This document shows, in pieces, positions 34,079-43,153 of a stretch of DNA of 64,000 nt. Numbering within the stretch: the first letter of the stretch is position 1; each line of letters opens with the position of its first letter. Under the pieces are notes generated by a model. The model was given only the letters and a program-made list of their open reading frames with translations. It was not told the origin of the DNA and ran no database searches. The position numbers were made by a program, and so were the translations under genes. The DNA comes from an uncultured Dehalococcoidia bacterium (GTDB lineage Bacteria; Chloroflexota; Dehalococcoidia; Lucifugimonadales; UBA1123): positions 682,001-746,000 of the forward strand of contig CATOSI010000003.1 in the NCBI GenBank assembly GCA_951812505.1. The letters run 5' to 3'.

Positions 34079-34278
34079 TGGGCGAATCTCCGGGCGGCGG
34101 ATACGGAGAGGGACACAGAGCAGTCAGTGTACAGGATTGGAGTGAGCTGGGGCGAATTGCGTATGACTATTGAGAGGCTTTCAGAAGTCTCCAGTGTTGG
34201 CGCGGACAGTGAACCGATGCGGTTTGGGTTGCGGGTCCAGGTCTGGGGGGATGGTATTTGGCAGGGATGAAATGGCTA

Positions 34279-34533
34279 CTACTCTCGAATGACTCGCAGG
34301 TACTCATCGTGGTCGGCGACCCAGAACCAGATGAAGTCGTCGCCATCTCTGAGCGCCACCGCTCTATGGGCAGCGCCCACTCGCGCAGACCAGTAGCGTC
34401 CGACATTTCTGAATCTCAAGGACGGATGCCTGGGATTCGCCTTCAACAAGTCGAAGTTTCGTCGAGCTATTTGCTGGACTGAGACGGGTAGCTGTTCGAA
34501 TCGCCGCCAGACGTGGGGGTCTGTCCTGTGCAA
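34279..34533 (-). CDS. RelE/ParE-type toxin
   Basis: 84 residues from a TTG directly after the antitoxin stop (TAATTG). A helical N-terminus (FEQLPVSVQQIARRNF) is followed by the beta-sheet RYWSARVGAAHRAVALR and FIWFWVADHDEYLRVI. This pattern fits RelE/ParE-like mRNA interferases or gyrase toxins. The frame is intact, in contrast to the two decayed toxins elsewhere in the window. Confidence 0.8.
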   Translation of the reverse strand: MHRTDPHVWRRFEQLPVSVQQIARRNFDLLKANPRHPSLRFRNVGRYWSARVGAAHRAVALRDGDDFIWFWVADHDEYLRVIRE

Positions 34534-34734
34534 TTACAGGTCCTTGAGGTCGCCTCTTACCTTGGCTTCCAGCGCTTCGGCTGCCAGGTCATCTAACTTG
34601 CCAGCCCTCACATCCTCATTGAACTCCCGCTCCCACCGTTCCCAGTCCTGGTCAAGCAACCAGCGGCGTAGTTTGGAGTAGTCGGCCTCGGACAGGCCGA
34701 GTATCGCCTCTTGTAATTCCGATACGGTTGTCAT
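34534..34734 (-). CDS. Antitoxin of RelE/ParE-type pair
   Basis: 66 residues, acidic and helical: SELQEAILGLSEADYSKLRR, then WERWEREFNEDVRAGKLDDL. This matches small addiction-module antitoxins (ParD/RelB-like). AAGGAGTGGGG upstream of the ATG is a strong ribosome site. It directly precedes the toxin. Confidence 0.8.
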   Translation of the reverse strand: MTTVSELQEAILGLSEADYSKLRRWLLDQDWERWEREFNEDVRAGKLDDLAAEALEAKVRGDLKDL

Positions 34735-34956
34735 TGCCCCACTCCTTTCTGAAGAGTTCCAACTACTCTACGATAGACTGGCGCCTGGGTTTCTCCGTTG
34801 GGCAACGGCATTCCGTCCGTTTCGGGATAGAAGATTTCCGTTTCGGCTGTGAGAGATTCGGGCCTGGCGATCATGGCGCTGACTCCTTCACTCGATAGTA
34901 CCATGACAGAACGGTGGCCATTATCTATACCGCCTCGCGTTTCAACTCTGGAAAAC

Positions 34957-35286
34957 TTAACTGAAATATCTGCACCATCGGCTCACGTTAGTCTGCCCTG
35001 GGCGGCGGCGGCGTGGGGCGCGAGGCAGCGTCGCCTCCGGTGCGAATCGCGGATATTCCGCCTGGACGCCGGAGAGAAGGTCCTCGATGGTGAGTATCTG
35101 GACGCGCGGGTAGCGGTGGTCGGGGTAGTGTTCGGGGACGCAGATACCGGCGACGATGGCTTCCCGCCCCATATGCGCGCGCGTGGGAGACTCAAGTGTG
35201 ATGAACAGGCCTATCTCGACGTTCTCGCGCAGGATGTCGAGGTTGTCGCCGAAGTAGAGCTTGTTTCGCCAGTCTGTGGTGGTCAA
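34957..35286 (-). pseudogene. Remnant of DNA methyltransferase gene with large in-frame deletion
   Basis: 109 codons from TTG 35286 (GAGG upstream). The start TTTDWRNKLYFGDNLDILREN is the characteristic N-terminus of site-specific adenine DNA methyltransferases. It is followed at once by the C-terminal part (EIGLFITLESPTRAHMG ... YPRVQILTIEDLLSG). The catalytic DPPY/F region and SAM site are missing, so the gene has lost its middle by deletion while keeping frame. The product cannot methylate. No restriction partner is adjacent. Confidence 0.75.
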
Positions 35287-35925
35287 CGTGAGTGTCCTCT
35301 TTCTCAGGGTTTTTGCAGAATCGGCGCTGAAGGAATACTTTCGGTCATCGGGCAAGATTCGCTGAGTCATATATCTCCATTTATAAAGCGACAGGTGGCG
35401 ACAGGTGCGTTGACTGGTGACCAACAGGTGATTAGAACGCCAGAGTTTCACCTGAGAACGCCAGAGTTTAGCTACATAAAATTTTTCTCGTGAGCCCGAA
35501 GTTCGGGTTGTATAAGTTTATATTTATGTTATAGGTAGTTGAAGACATGGGCGGGTCGGCGCTCCTTAATTAGTTTGTATGTTCGTATTATAGCGGATAC
35601 GGGATGGAGATGTGTAGTTCATCTTAGTCGGTGAGCGCGGACAGGCGCCCACAAGGGACGCCCCTACGGATGGGGCAACCGATTAGGTTCTGTTGACATT
35701 CTATAATCTTCCCTGCCTTCAAGGTGTTATGGCAGGAAAGTAGCTACACCCCGCACCCCTGGATTGCCGAGCGGCGAGCCCTTCGGGGTTCCCGTTTTCA
35801 CGGGAATGACGAGAAATGTCAACACGGCCTAGATTGATACAGGTTCCGGTGGGTTCGCCAGGGGGTGGGCAGTTTATCTGTGATGTACAATTGGACTGAG
35901 TAATGCAGCATCACAGAGGTCTGTC
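35287..35925. other. Intergenic region with repeat
   Basis: About 640 bp with no convincing gene. It holds one copy of the dispersed palindromic repeat (35749-35810), a short hairpin near 35493-35507 (CCCGAA/TTCGGG) and A+T-rich DNA. It is consistent with a former restriction-modification locus. Confidence 0.5.
35749..35810. repeat. Dispersed intergenic palindromic repeat, copy 2
   Basis: The CCCGCACCCCTGGATT start and TTCCCGTTTTCACGGGAA palindrome plus TGAC match copy 1. A 20-bp insert lies in the middle with its own small palindrome. Confidence 0.7.
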
Positions 35926-36660
35926 ATGACCAGCAAGACCATCACCCTCACAAAGACTGACGGCGAATTCGAGCCGTTTCCTGAATCTCCTCCCAGGGAG
36001 GATATGCAGAACTGGAACTATCTCTACTCAAGAGGCCAGGCGGCCGGGCTCGCGCTGCACCTGGGCGATAGCGACACCACGACGGTGGGATGCGAAATCC
36101 CCGTAGGACCGACGCTGGCTAGTCCAAGAGACAGACGGATACCGGACTTCATGATGTCGCGAGATTCCAGGCCCGATCTCATATCGGAACATGGCGGGTA
36201 CGCGATTGACCGCCAAGGGAAGCCGCCGGACTTCGTTCTGGAGGTGGCTTCGAAGATGACGGGCGTGATTGACTACACCCGGAAGCGAGCGGACTATGAG
36301 CGTTACGGGATAGCAGAGTACTGGAGATTCGATCCGACGATGGGCGAATACCATGACGCGGCGCTGGCCGGGGATCGCCTGGTTGACGGGATATACCAGC
36401 CTATCGAGATAGAGTGGCTGGACGAGTCGCATTGTCGCAGGTACAGCGAGGCGCTGGGGTTGTACCTGTGCTGGGAGGATGGAGAGTTGCGGTTCTATGA
36501 TCCCGTGGGTGAGAGCTATATACGTACCCACTACGATGAGGCAGCTGAACGGGAAGCTGAGAGATCCAGGGCTGACCGGGAAGCGGAGGCGCGGAGGGAG
36601 GCGGAGGCCGAAATACAAAGGCTTCGGGAGCGGCTGGCGGCACTTGGCGATTCTGAGTAA
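35926..36660 (+). CDS. Uma2 family (DUF820) putative endonuclease with coiled-coil tail
   Basis: 244 residues. Core motifs are RRIPDFMM, PPDFVLEVASKMTG (Asp ... Glu-x-Ala) and RADYERYGIAEYWRFD. The last 50 residues form a charged coiled coil (DEAAEREAERSRADREAEA). Some Uma2 proteins carry such tails. Different start and composition from the 24412-25050 copy. The promoter side has the repeat-rich intergenic region. Function not settled for the family. Confidence 0.9.
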   Translation: MTSKTITLTKTDGEFEPFPESPPREDMQNWNYLYSRGQAAGLALHLGDSDTTTVGCEIPVGPTLASPRDRRIPDFMMSRDSRPDLISEHGGYAIDRQGKPPDFVLEVASKMTGVIDYTRKRADYERYGIAEYWRFDPTMGEYHDAALAGDRLVDGIYQPIEIEWLDESHCRRYSEALGLYLCWEDGELRFYDPVGESYIRTHYDEAAEREAERSRADREAEARREAEAEIQRLRERLAALGDSE

Positions 36661-36780
36661 GGGACTCCCGCAAAGTTCCGGTCTATTTCGACATGAGGGT
36701 GTGAAACGGTAGTTGCACGAAGGTCTTCGAGCAAGGATGCTGTACCAATTTGGTCGGTGGACTAAATCAAGATCTGCGCC

Positions 36781-36818
36781 GCCCCACCCCTGGATACCCG
36801 CCTTCGCGGGTATGACAA
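36781..36818. repeat. Dispersed intergenic palindromic repeat, copy 3
   Basis: CCCCACCCCTGGATACCCG with the palindrome TACCCGCCTTCGCGGGTA and TGAC. The outer base pair changed on both arms (A/T versus T/A in copy 1), a compensatory change that supports selection for the stem. Confidence 0.75.
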
Positions 36819-37026
36819 TGAGGTGACCGACCAAGCAGATACGGGTTCTCGAGCAAGGTCATGATTGACAGCGAATCCGAGCGTTGTTAGCATTTGAGTG
36901 CGCTCTTGGGGGAGCCATCGAGTCCGCACAAAGGCCGAGCCTGCCCCACCTCGTTCAGACGACTGAACTACCGACACTCTTTTCTGCCCGACAAAGCGGA
37001 CGCCGGGCCGCAGGAAAGGAGTGCTC

Positions 37027-38133
37027 ATGCCACTTTCATCCATTCTGCCCGCGCGCCCGAATCTTGAGCATCTCAGGAATCAGGCCAAGGACCTCCTGAA
37101 AGCGTACCGGTCCGGCGAGCCGTCGGCCATCGCGCGCTTTCGGGCATCTATACCCCGCTACTCCGACCTCACGGACGACGCCTTGACGCGGCTTTCGCTG
37201 TCACTCGGCGACGCGCAGCGCGTCGTCGCGGCGGAGTACGGCTTTTCCAACTGGCTGCAACTGCGGCACTACGTCGAACGAAAGGACGGCGCAAACATGA
37301 TTGAAATGACAGTTGACCACGTGAGAGTAAACAACGTTACGAATCTGCGGACGGTTGTGTTGAAGGAGAAAGAATCAGGCAGGTATCTGCCGATCTGGAT
37401 CGGGCAGGCGGAGGGGGACGCCATTGCGATGAGACTGGAGGGACAGGAAGTGCCTCGTCCCATGACTCATAGGATTATGGACACGATGATACGCGACCTT
37501 GGGGGAGAGGTGGAGCATGTGGTGGTCAGCGATCTTGTGGAAGACACGTTCTTCGCCGTAGTAAAGGTGAGGAACGGAGATGGCGCAATCGAATTCGATA
37601 CCAGGCCGAGCGACGCTATCGCGCTGGCGGTAAACAGCGGCGCTCCGGTGTTCGCTGCGCCGGATGTGCTCGACAAGGCCGGGGCGGAGTTGAATCCGGA
37701 GACGGGAGAGTTCTCGCCACTCCGCGAGGACAGGGAAGAGTTTGCCAGACGACACGACGAAAGACACATGTCGGAGAAGTTCCGCGCGATTCTGGAGGTC
37801 GCGGGTATGTCGGCGCGAGGGATGTCGAGGTACGCGATAGAACCGGAGGATATGCTGCTGGCCCTGGTAAACGACTCGGACTGTACGGCGGCGAAGTCGC
37901 TGGTGGAACTGGGCGCGGACCTGGAGCGGATCGGGGAGAGGCTGCGGTCGGAGGTCGAGAGCGGCGAGAGTCCGATGGCGTTCAGTCAGCGCAGCCTGAA
38001 GGTACTGGAGGCGGCGAGGTCGGAAGCGTCGGAGCGTGGTGGCGCTATCGGCACTGAGCATCTACTGAAGGCGCTGGCAACAGCGGACGATGGACTGGCG
38101 TCTGAGGTGTTGAAGGAGAGTGGAGTAGAGTAG
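37027..38133 (+). CDS. Fusion protein: helical N-domain, bifunctional nuclease (BFN), ClpA/B N-domain
   Basis: 368 residues from ATG 37027 (AAAGGAG upstream). Residues about 5-75 (PNLEHLRNQAKDLLKAYRSG ... AAEYGFSNWLQLRHYV) are the helical domain that usually precedes ankyrin repeats. Residues about 90-225 are a DUF151/BFN domain (LPIWIGQAEGDAIAM, RPSDAIALAV). Residues about 245-368 are a repeat Clp_N domain (ILEVAGMSARGMSRYAIEPE, AIGTEHLLKALA). The frame is continuous. BFN proteins are reported as DNA/RNA nucleases; fusion to a Clp substrate-adaptor domain suggests a link with Clp proteolysis (inference). Confidence 0.88.
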   Translation: MPLSSILPARPNLEHLRNQAKDLLKAYRSGEPSAIARFRASIPRYSDLTDDALTRLSLSLGDAQRVVAAEYGFSNWLQLRHYVERKDGANMIEMTVDHVRVNNVTNLRTVVLKEKESGRYLPIWIGQAEGDAIAMRLEGQEVPRPMTHRIMDTMIRDLGGEVEHVVVSDLVEDTFFAVVKVRNGDGAIEFDTRPSDAIALAVNSGAPVFAAPDVLDKAGAELNPETGEFSPLREDREEFARRHDERHMSEKFRAILEVAGMSARGMSRYAIEPEDMLLALVNDSDCTAAKSLVELGADLERIGERLRSEVESGESPMAFSQRSLKVLEAARSEASERGGAIGTEHLLKALATADDGLASEVLKESGVE

Positions 38134-38143
38134 GCAGGTTAGC

Positions 38144-38187
38144 GAGGGTCTTTCGGCTGTTCGGGATTCGACGGTCGGAAGACCCTC
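38144..38187 (+). terminator. Hairpin, possible terminator after fusion gene
   Basis: GAGGGTCTT at 38144 pairs with AAGACCCTC ending near 38187; the stem is 9 bp with an inner partial stem. A related sequence starts at 38231 (GGGTCTTTCGG, then ATTCGAC), so this piece is also a short direct repeat. There is no long T-run. Confidence 0.4.
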
Positions 38188-38269
38188 AATTCGCCAGACG
38201 CCATCTGGCAAATTTGATCAATTTCCCACAGGGTCTTTCGGTTATCCAGATTCGACTGCACAGCGCTTA

Positions 38270-38297
38270 CTGGATTCCCGTTTTCACGGGAATGACG
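38270..38297. repeat. Dispersed intergenic palindromic repeat, copy 4 (partial)
   Basis: TGGATTCCCGTTTTCACGG and the closing GAATGACG match the core of copy 2. The 5' CCCC part is absent. Confidence 0.65.
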
Positions 38298-38359
38298 AAT
38301 AGCTGTAAGATCTCCGGCAATACAATAATCGAAAAGCCCTGATTTCCCACTATGGATTT

Positions 38360-38388
38360 TTAACTACGCCTCCTCCTTATGCTATAAT
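38360..38388 (+). promoter_or_regulatory. Promoter of tRNA-Ser
   Basis: TATAAT at 38383-38388 with TTAACT 17 bp upstream. It is placed 14 bp before the mature tRNA 5' end. Confidence 0.6.
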
Positions 38389-38401
38389 CGGCGATGGTCT
38401 C

Positions 38402-38491
38402 GGAGAGGTGGCCGAGCGGTTTAAGGCGCTGGTCTCGAAAACCAGTATGGGGGCAACTCCATCGTGGGTTCGAATCCCACCCTCTCCGCCA
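38402..38491 (+). tRNA. tRNA-Ser (CGA anticodon)
   Basis: The acceptor stem GGAGAGG pairs with CCTCTCC at 38481-38487, with discriminator G and encoded CCA to 38491. The anticodon loop CTCGAAA gives anticodon CGA. It has a long variable arm typical of serine and the T-loop GTGGGTTCGAATCCCAC. Confidence 0.96.
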
Positions 38492-38590
38492 GCGTGAGAA
38501 AGCGGGTCTCGATTTCTCGTCCCCTGCCCATTATACTGTCGCGCAGTGTATAGTGGCAGACGCGGTTCCCGCTTGCTGCCGCGGCCTCGC

Positions 38591-38683
<93 letters not shown>

Positions 38684-38714
38684 AAGTCTTGAATTCTTCC
38701 TTTTTCGTTCGTGC

Positions 38715-39833
38715 ATGGATATTTCTGAGCTAAAGTACTGGATCGCCTTCAACAAGGTGCGCAGGGTTGGCCGCGCAAGAGTGGCCATGCTGGAAGCGCA
38801 TTTCGGCTCGCTCTCAGAGGCGTGGGGCGTGAGCTCGGCTCATTTACAGCAGGCCGGACTGGACCGCAGGTCCGCCGCGAGCGCGGCGCGTTCGTGGAGC
38901 CGGATTGACCCGGACGCCGAGATGGAGCGCGTCCAGCAGGCGGGCGTGACCGCGCTCACCTGGCACGACGACGGCTACCCTCCCAGGCTCAAGGAGATCT
39001 ACGACAAGCCACCCGTTCTGTATGTGAAGGGTGAGATCCTTCCGGAAGACGAGCGGGCTATCGCGGTGGTTGGCACTCGAAGGCCGACGGCCTACGGGCG
39101 TGAGGTGTCGCGCCAGGTCACCTCGGACCTGGCGCAGAACGGGCTTACGATAGTGAGCGGCCTGGCCAAGGGCGTGGACGGTGTGGTGCATCGCGCCGCG
39201 CTGGACTCCGGAGCGCGCACTATCGCGGTGCTTGGAAGCGGCCTCGACGTCATGTACCCTCGCGAGCACGCCGGACTGGCGGCCGATATAGCGAAGGGCG
39301 GCGCGGTGGTGTCGGAGTTTCCGCTCGGCACGAGGCCGGACTCTCAGAATTTCCCAAGACGCAATCGCATAATCAGCGGCATGAGTCTTGGGACGCTGGT
39401 GGCGGAAGCGCCCGAAGGCAGCGGAGCGCTGCTGACGGCAAGGCACGCGCTGGAACAGGACCGGGAAGTGTTCTGCATACCGGGCAGCATCCTCTCCCCG
39501 AACTCCAGGGGCGGTAATCGGCTGATACGCGATTCGGCTGCCAAGCTGGTGACCTGCGCCGACGACATCATCGAAGAGTTGAACCTCTCGACTATCGAGT
39601 ACCAGATAGAGCTCGCGGCCTTCTTCCCGGAAGACGAAGCGCAGGCGGCGGTGCTAAAGTATGTAACGTTTGATCCGATACACATAGACGAAATCATAAG
39701 AAACTCGTCTCTCGCATCCTCGACAGTCAGCGGGGCCCTTACTATGATGGAACTGCGCGGTCTGATCAGGCAGGTGGGCGGCATGAACTACGTCAGACTC
39801 AGGGAAACTTCGGAAGAATATCAGACTGCGTAA
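38715..39833 (+). CDS. dprA: DNA-processing protein DprA
   Basis: 372 residues from ATG 38715 (an earlier in-frame start lies inside the tRNA). An N-terminal helical domain (KYWIAFNKVRRVGRARVAML) comes first. The Rossmann-like DNA-binding core has AVVGTRRPTAYG, VSGLAKGVDG, LGSGLDVMYP, FPRRNRIISG and SGALLTARHALEQ. The C-terminal winged helix (HIDEIIRNSSLASSTVSGAL) follows. DprA loads RecA on incoming single-stranded DNA in natural transformation. It is directly upstream of topA, as in many bacteria. Confidence 0.96.
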   Translation: MDISELKYWIAFNKVRRVGRARVAMLEAHFGSLSEAWGVSSAHLQQAGLDRRSAASAARSWSRIDPDAEMERVQQAGVTALTWHDDGYPPRLKEIYDKPPVLYVKGEILPEDERAIAVVGTRRPTAYGREVSRQVTSDLAQNGLTIVSGLAKGVDGVVHRAALDSGARTIAVLGSGLDVMYPREHAGLAADIAKGGAVVSEFPLGTRPDSQNFPRRNRIISGMSLGTLVAEAPEGSGALLTARHALEQDREVFCIPGSILSPNSRGGNRLIRDSAAKLVTCADDIIEELNLSTIEYQIELAAFFPEDEAQAAVLKYVTFDPIHIDEIIRNSSLASSTVSGALTMMELRGLIRQVGGMNYVRLRETSEEYQTA

Positions 39834-39840
39834 GGTGAAT

Positions 39841-42150
39841 ATGGCTAAGGACCTCGTAATAGTAGAATCTCCCGCCAAAGCAAGGACCGTCCAGCGGTTC
39901 CTTGGAAACAAGTACGTCGCCAAGGCGTCTATGGGACATGTGCGAGACCTGCCCAAGACCAAGATGGGCATAGAAATAGAGGAAGACAGCTTCACGCCCA
40001 CCTACCGGGTGATGAACGACAAGCGCAAGGTCGTAACTGAGCTGACCAAGAGCGCGAAGAGCGCGGGCACGGTTTACCTGGCGACCGACCCGGACAGGGA
40101 AGGCGAAGCGATATCCTGGCACCTGGTCGAGGCGGCCAAGATACCCATGGATAAGACGAAGAGGGTAGTTTTCCACGAAATAACGCGGGAGGCAATCCAG
40201 GAAGCGTTCGACCATCCGAGGGAGCTGGACTACAATCTGATAGACGCTCAGCAGGCGCGTCGCCTGTTGGACAGGCTCGTGGGCTACCGGCTGAGTCCGG
40301 TGTTGTGGGGCAAGGTGAAGCGAGGGCTGTCCGCCGGGCGCGTGCAGTCGGTCGCGCTTCGACTGGTGGTTGACCGCGAACGCGAGATCGGTGCTTTCGT
40401 GCCGGTGGAATACTGGACGATTGACGCCAGGCTGACGAAGCATCTCCGTACGGCTGAGAAGCGCATCGAGTTCAAGGCCGCTCTGCACTCTCTCAAGGGC
40501 AAGCGCAAGAAGATAGAGATACCCAATGGCGATGAGGCGGCGAGGCTCACCTCTGACCTGGACGGGGCCGAATACGCTGTTGACTCGGTGCGCAAGCGTG
40601 AGACGCGAAGCCGTCCCGCGCCCCCGTTCATCACTTCGACTCTTCAGCAGGAGGCGTCGAGGAAGCTCAGGTTCACCGCGCGCCGCACTATGGTTGTGGC
40701 GCAGCAGTTGTACGAAGGTCTGAACATAGGCGCCGAGGGTTCGGTCGGCCTGATTACCTACATGCGTACCGACTCCACAAACGTGGCGGCGACGGCGCTG
40801 AAGGAAGCGGGCGACTATATCAAAGCGAATTTTGGGCCTGAGTATGCGCCGAAGTCGGCCAGGGTTTACAACCGGAGAGTCAAGGGGGCACAGGAAGCTC
40901 ACGAGGCAGTCAGGCCCACTTCGATCATGCGGGCTCCGCAGGTGATTCGCCAATACCTCAATAACGAGCAGTTCAGGCTGTACGACCTGATCTGGAAGCG
41001 GATGCTTGCGAGCCAGATGAACGACGCGCTGTTCGATTCGACCAGGGTGGACGTTCTAGCCAGAAGTCGTAGGTCGGACACCGAATATGTGTTCCGCGCC
41101 ACGGGCTCGGTCCTCAAGTTCGCGGGCTATCGCGTTCTGTACATGGAGGGCGCGGACGATTCCGCGTCGGAGAACGAGGAGACGCCGCCGCTGCCGGAAC
41201 TGGACAAAGGGGACGCGCTGGACTGCCTGGGACTGTCCTCAGACCAGCATTTCACGCAGCCACCCCCGCGCTTCACCGAGGCGACGCTCATCCGCGCGCT
41301 GGAGGAGCAGGGCATCGGGCGTCCGAGCACATACGCTCCTATCCTGGCCACGATTATGGACAGGGACTACGTGCAGAAGGAGAACAACAGGTTCGCTCCA
41401 ACTAGGCTTGGCACGGTGGTCACCGATCTGCTGACCGCTAACTTCCCGGACATCATGGATGTCGGGTTCACAGCGACGATGGAGGAGCAGCTCGACGACG
41501 TCGCCGAGGGCGAACGGGAGTGGGAGCCGGTCCTGAACGACTTCTATCATCCATTCGACCGTTCCATCGAGAAGGCCATGAAGGAGGCCGAGCGTGTGCC
41601 CCGGGAGCTGCTCGATGAGGAGACCGATGAGGTCTGCGAGAAGTGCGAGAGTCCGATGGTGATAAAGTCGGGGCGCTATGGTCGTTTCCTGGCGTGTACC
41701 GGCTACCCGGATTGCAAGAACACGAGGCCGGTGGAGAGCGAGGAGGAACGCGCTCTGAGAGAGCGTGTCAGTGAGGATGTTGACGAGTTCTGCGAGAAGT
41801 GCGAGCGTCCCATGGTCGTCAAGACGGGACGGAATGGGCGTTTCCTCGCGTGCAGCGGCTACCCGGACTGCAAGAACGCCAAGCCGTTCCTGGTGGGCGT
41901 GGACTGCCCGGATTGCGGTGGCGATCTGGCCGAGCGCAAGCAGAAGGGACGCAACGGCAGAATTTTCTACGGCTGCGTGAATTACCCGGAGTGCAAGTTC
42001 ACCGCGAATCCTCTGCCCCAGCCGTGCCCGGACTGCGGCAAGCTGCTGGTAACGCAGGGGCGGGGTCGGAAGAACGCCCGCTGCCTGGACGAAGAGTGCG
42101 GATTCAAGGGACCGACGCCGGATTCTCAGGAACTGGAAAAGGCTTCCTGA
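39841..42150 (+). CDS. topA: DNA topoisomerase I
   Basis: 769 residues from ATG 39841 (AAGGTGA upstream). Toprim motif VIVESPAKAR with DPDREGEA; catalytic Tyr307 in LITYMRTDST. The type IA core is followed by four C-terminal zinc ribbons: CEKCESPM, CEKCERPM, CPDCGGDL and CPDCGKLL, each with a partner pair. It relaxes negative supercoils. It lies 7 bp after dprA and 1 bp before the recombinase gene, so it is in the same transcription unit. Confidence 0.98.
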   Translation: MAKDLVIVESPAKARTVQRFLGNKYVAKASMGHVRDLPKTKMGIEIEEDSFTPTYRVMNDKRKVVTELTKSAKSAGTVYLATDPDREGEAISWHLVEAAKIPMDKTKRVVFHEITREAIQEAFDHPRELDYNLIDAQQARRLLDRLVGYRLSPVLWGKVKRGLSAGRVQSVALRLVVDREREIGAFVPVEYWTIDARLTKHLRTAEKRIEFKAALHSLKGKRKKIEIPNGDEAARLTSDLDGAEYAVDSVRKRETRSRPAPPFITSTLQQEASRKLRFTARRTMVVAQQLYEGLNIGAEGSVGLITYMRTDSTNVAATALKEAGDYIKANFGPEYAPKSARVYNRRVKGAQEAHEAVRPTSIMRAPQVIRQYLNNEQFRLYDLIWKRMLASQMNDALFDSTRVDVLARSRRSDTEYVFRATGSVLKFAGYRVLYMEGADDSASENEETPPLPELDKGDALDCLGLSSDQHFTQPPPRFTEATLIRALEEQGIGRPSTYAPILATIMDRDYVQKENNRFAPTRLGTVVTDLLTANFPDIMDVGFTATMEEQLDDVAEGEREWEPVLNDFYHPFDRSIEKAMKEAERVPRELLDEETDEVCEKCESPMVIKSGRYGRFLACTGYPDCKNTRPVESEEERALRERVSEDVDEFCEKCERPMVVKTGRNGRFLACSGYPDCKNAKPFLVGVDCPDCGGDLAERKQKGRNGRIFYGCVNYPECKFTANPLPQPCPDCGKLLVTQGRGRKNARCLDEECGFKGPTPDSQELEKAS

Positions 42151-42151
42151 C

Positions 42152-43153
42152 ATGGATGCCGCGGGCTGGCAGGATCTGACGAGCCGCTTCCGCGATCACC
42201 TTGTGGCGGAACGCGGCCTCGCCCCGCTCACGGTGCGCAACTACCTCACCGACCTGGATCCTCTGCGTGAGTTCATGTCCGAGCGTGAGATAGAGTCGTT
42301 CGCTGAACTCGACCGGCGTCGCGTCCGAGCGTATCTGGCGTGGCTCCAGCAGATCGGCTATGTGCGTACGAGCATTTCACGGAAGCTGAGCGCCCTGAGG
42401 ACGCTGTTCAGGTGGCTGAACAGGATGGAGATTGTGGAGCACGATCCGCTCCCTGCGCGTGGCGCGTTCAAGCTGGACTCTCGTCTGCCCCGTTTTCTCT
42501 CGCAGGACGAAGCGGAGAAGCTGGTCAGCGCTCCGGACCCGTCGTCTGAGAAGCGAATCAGGGACAGGGCGCTGTTGGAGCTCGTATATGCCGCCGGACT
42601 CAGGGTGAGCGAGGTCGGAAGCCTGAACCTGGACAGCATCAACCTGGAGAGCCGCGAACTGATGGTCACAGGCAAGGGGTCGAAAGACCGCGTCGTGCTT
42701 ATCGGGCAGTCCGCCAAAGACGCAATCAGTATCTACCTCTCGGAGGTCAGGTCGGCGGTCGGCGGTGTCGAGTCGGAGGACGCGCTCTTCCTGAATCGTT
42801 ACGGAAACCGTCTCAGCGAGCGAAGCATACAGAAGATAGTGCGCGAGTACGCCACACGCGCCGGTCTTGGAAGCCAGGTACATACTCACACGCTGCGACA
42901 CTCGTTCGCGACGCATATGCTGGAGGGCGGGGCGGACCTGAGAGTGGTGCAGGAACTGCTGGGGCACTCCAGCCCGGCGACGACTCAGATATACACTCAC
43001 ATAACCGGAAAAGAGGCGAGGCAGGCATATATGTCCGCGCATCCGAGGGCCGGCAGCGGCTCTGCGCCAACGGTGAACGAGCAGGACGAAGGGGCAGACG
43101 GTGAAGATACTGATAGTCAATGGCCCGAATCTCAACAACCTCGGCAGGCGTGA
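42152..43153 (+). CDS. Tyrosine recombinase XerC/XerD
   Basis: 333 residues. N-terminal SAM-like core-binding domain, then the catalytic domain with GLRVSEV (Arg), HTLRH (His-x-x-Arg), LGHSS (His) and IYTHI with nucleophile Tyr281. Length and motif order fit XerC/XerD, which resolve chromosome dimers at dif. The first codon lies 1 bp after topA. The last 53 bp overlap aroQ, unusually long for an overlap, and the C-terminal tail after Tyr281 is rich in acidic residues. Confidence 0.93.
   Translation: MDAAGWQDLTSRFRDHLVAERGLAPLTVRNYLTDLDPLREFMSEREIESFAELDRRRVRAYLAWLQQIGYVRTSISRKLSALRTLFRWLNRMEIVEHDPLPARGAFKLDSRLPRFLSQDEAEKLVSAPDPSSEKRIRDRALLELVYAAGLRVSEVGSLNLDSINLESRELMVTGKGSKDRVVLIGQSAKDAISIYLSEVRSAVGGVESEDALFLNRYGNRLSERSIQKIVREYATRAGLGSQVHTHTLRHSFATHMLEGGADLRVVQELLGHSSPATTQIYTHITGKEARQAYMSAHPRAGSGSAPTVNEQDEGADGEDTDSQWPESQQPRQA

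Noticed and set aside
39799-40953. A 384-codon minus-strand frame
   Set aside because: Antisense to topA, which has full motif support.
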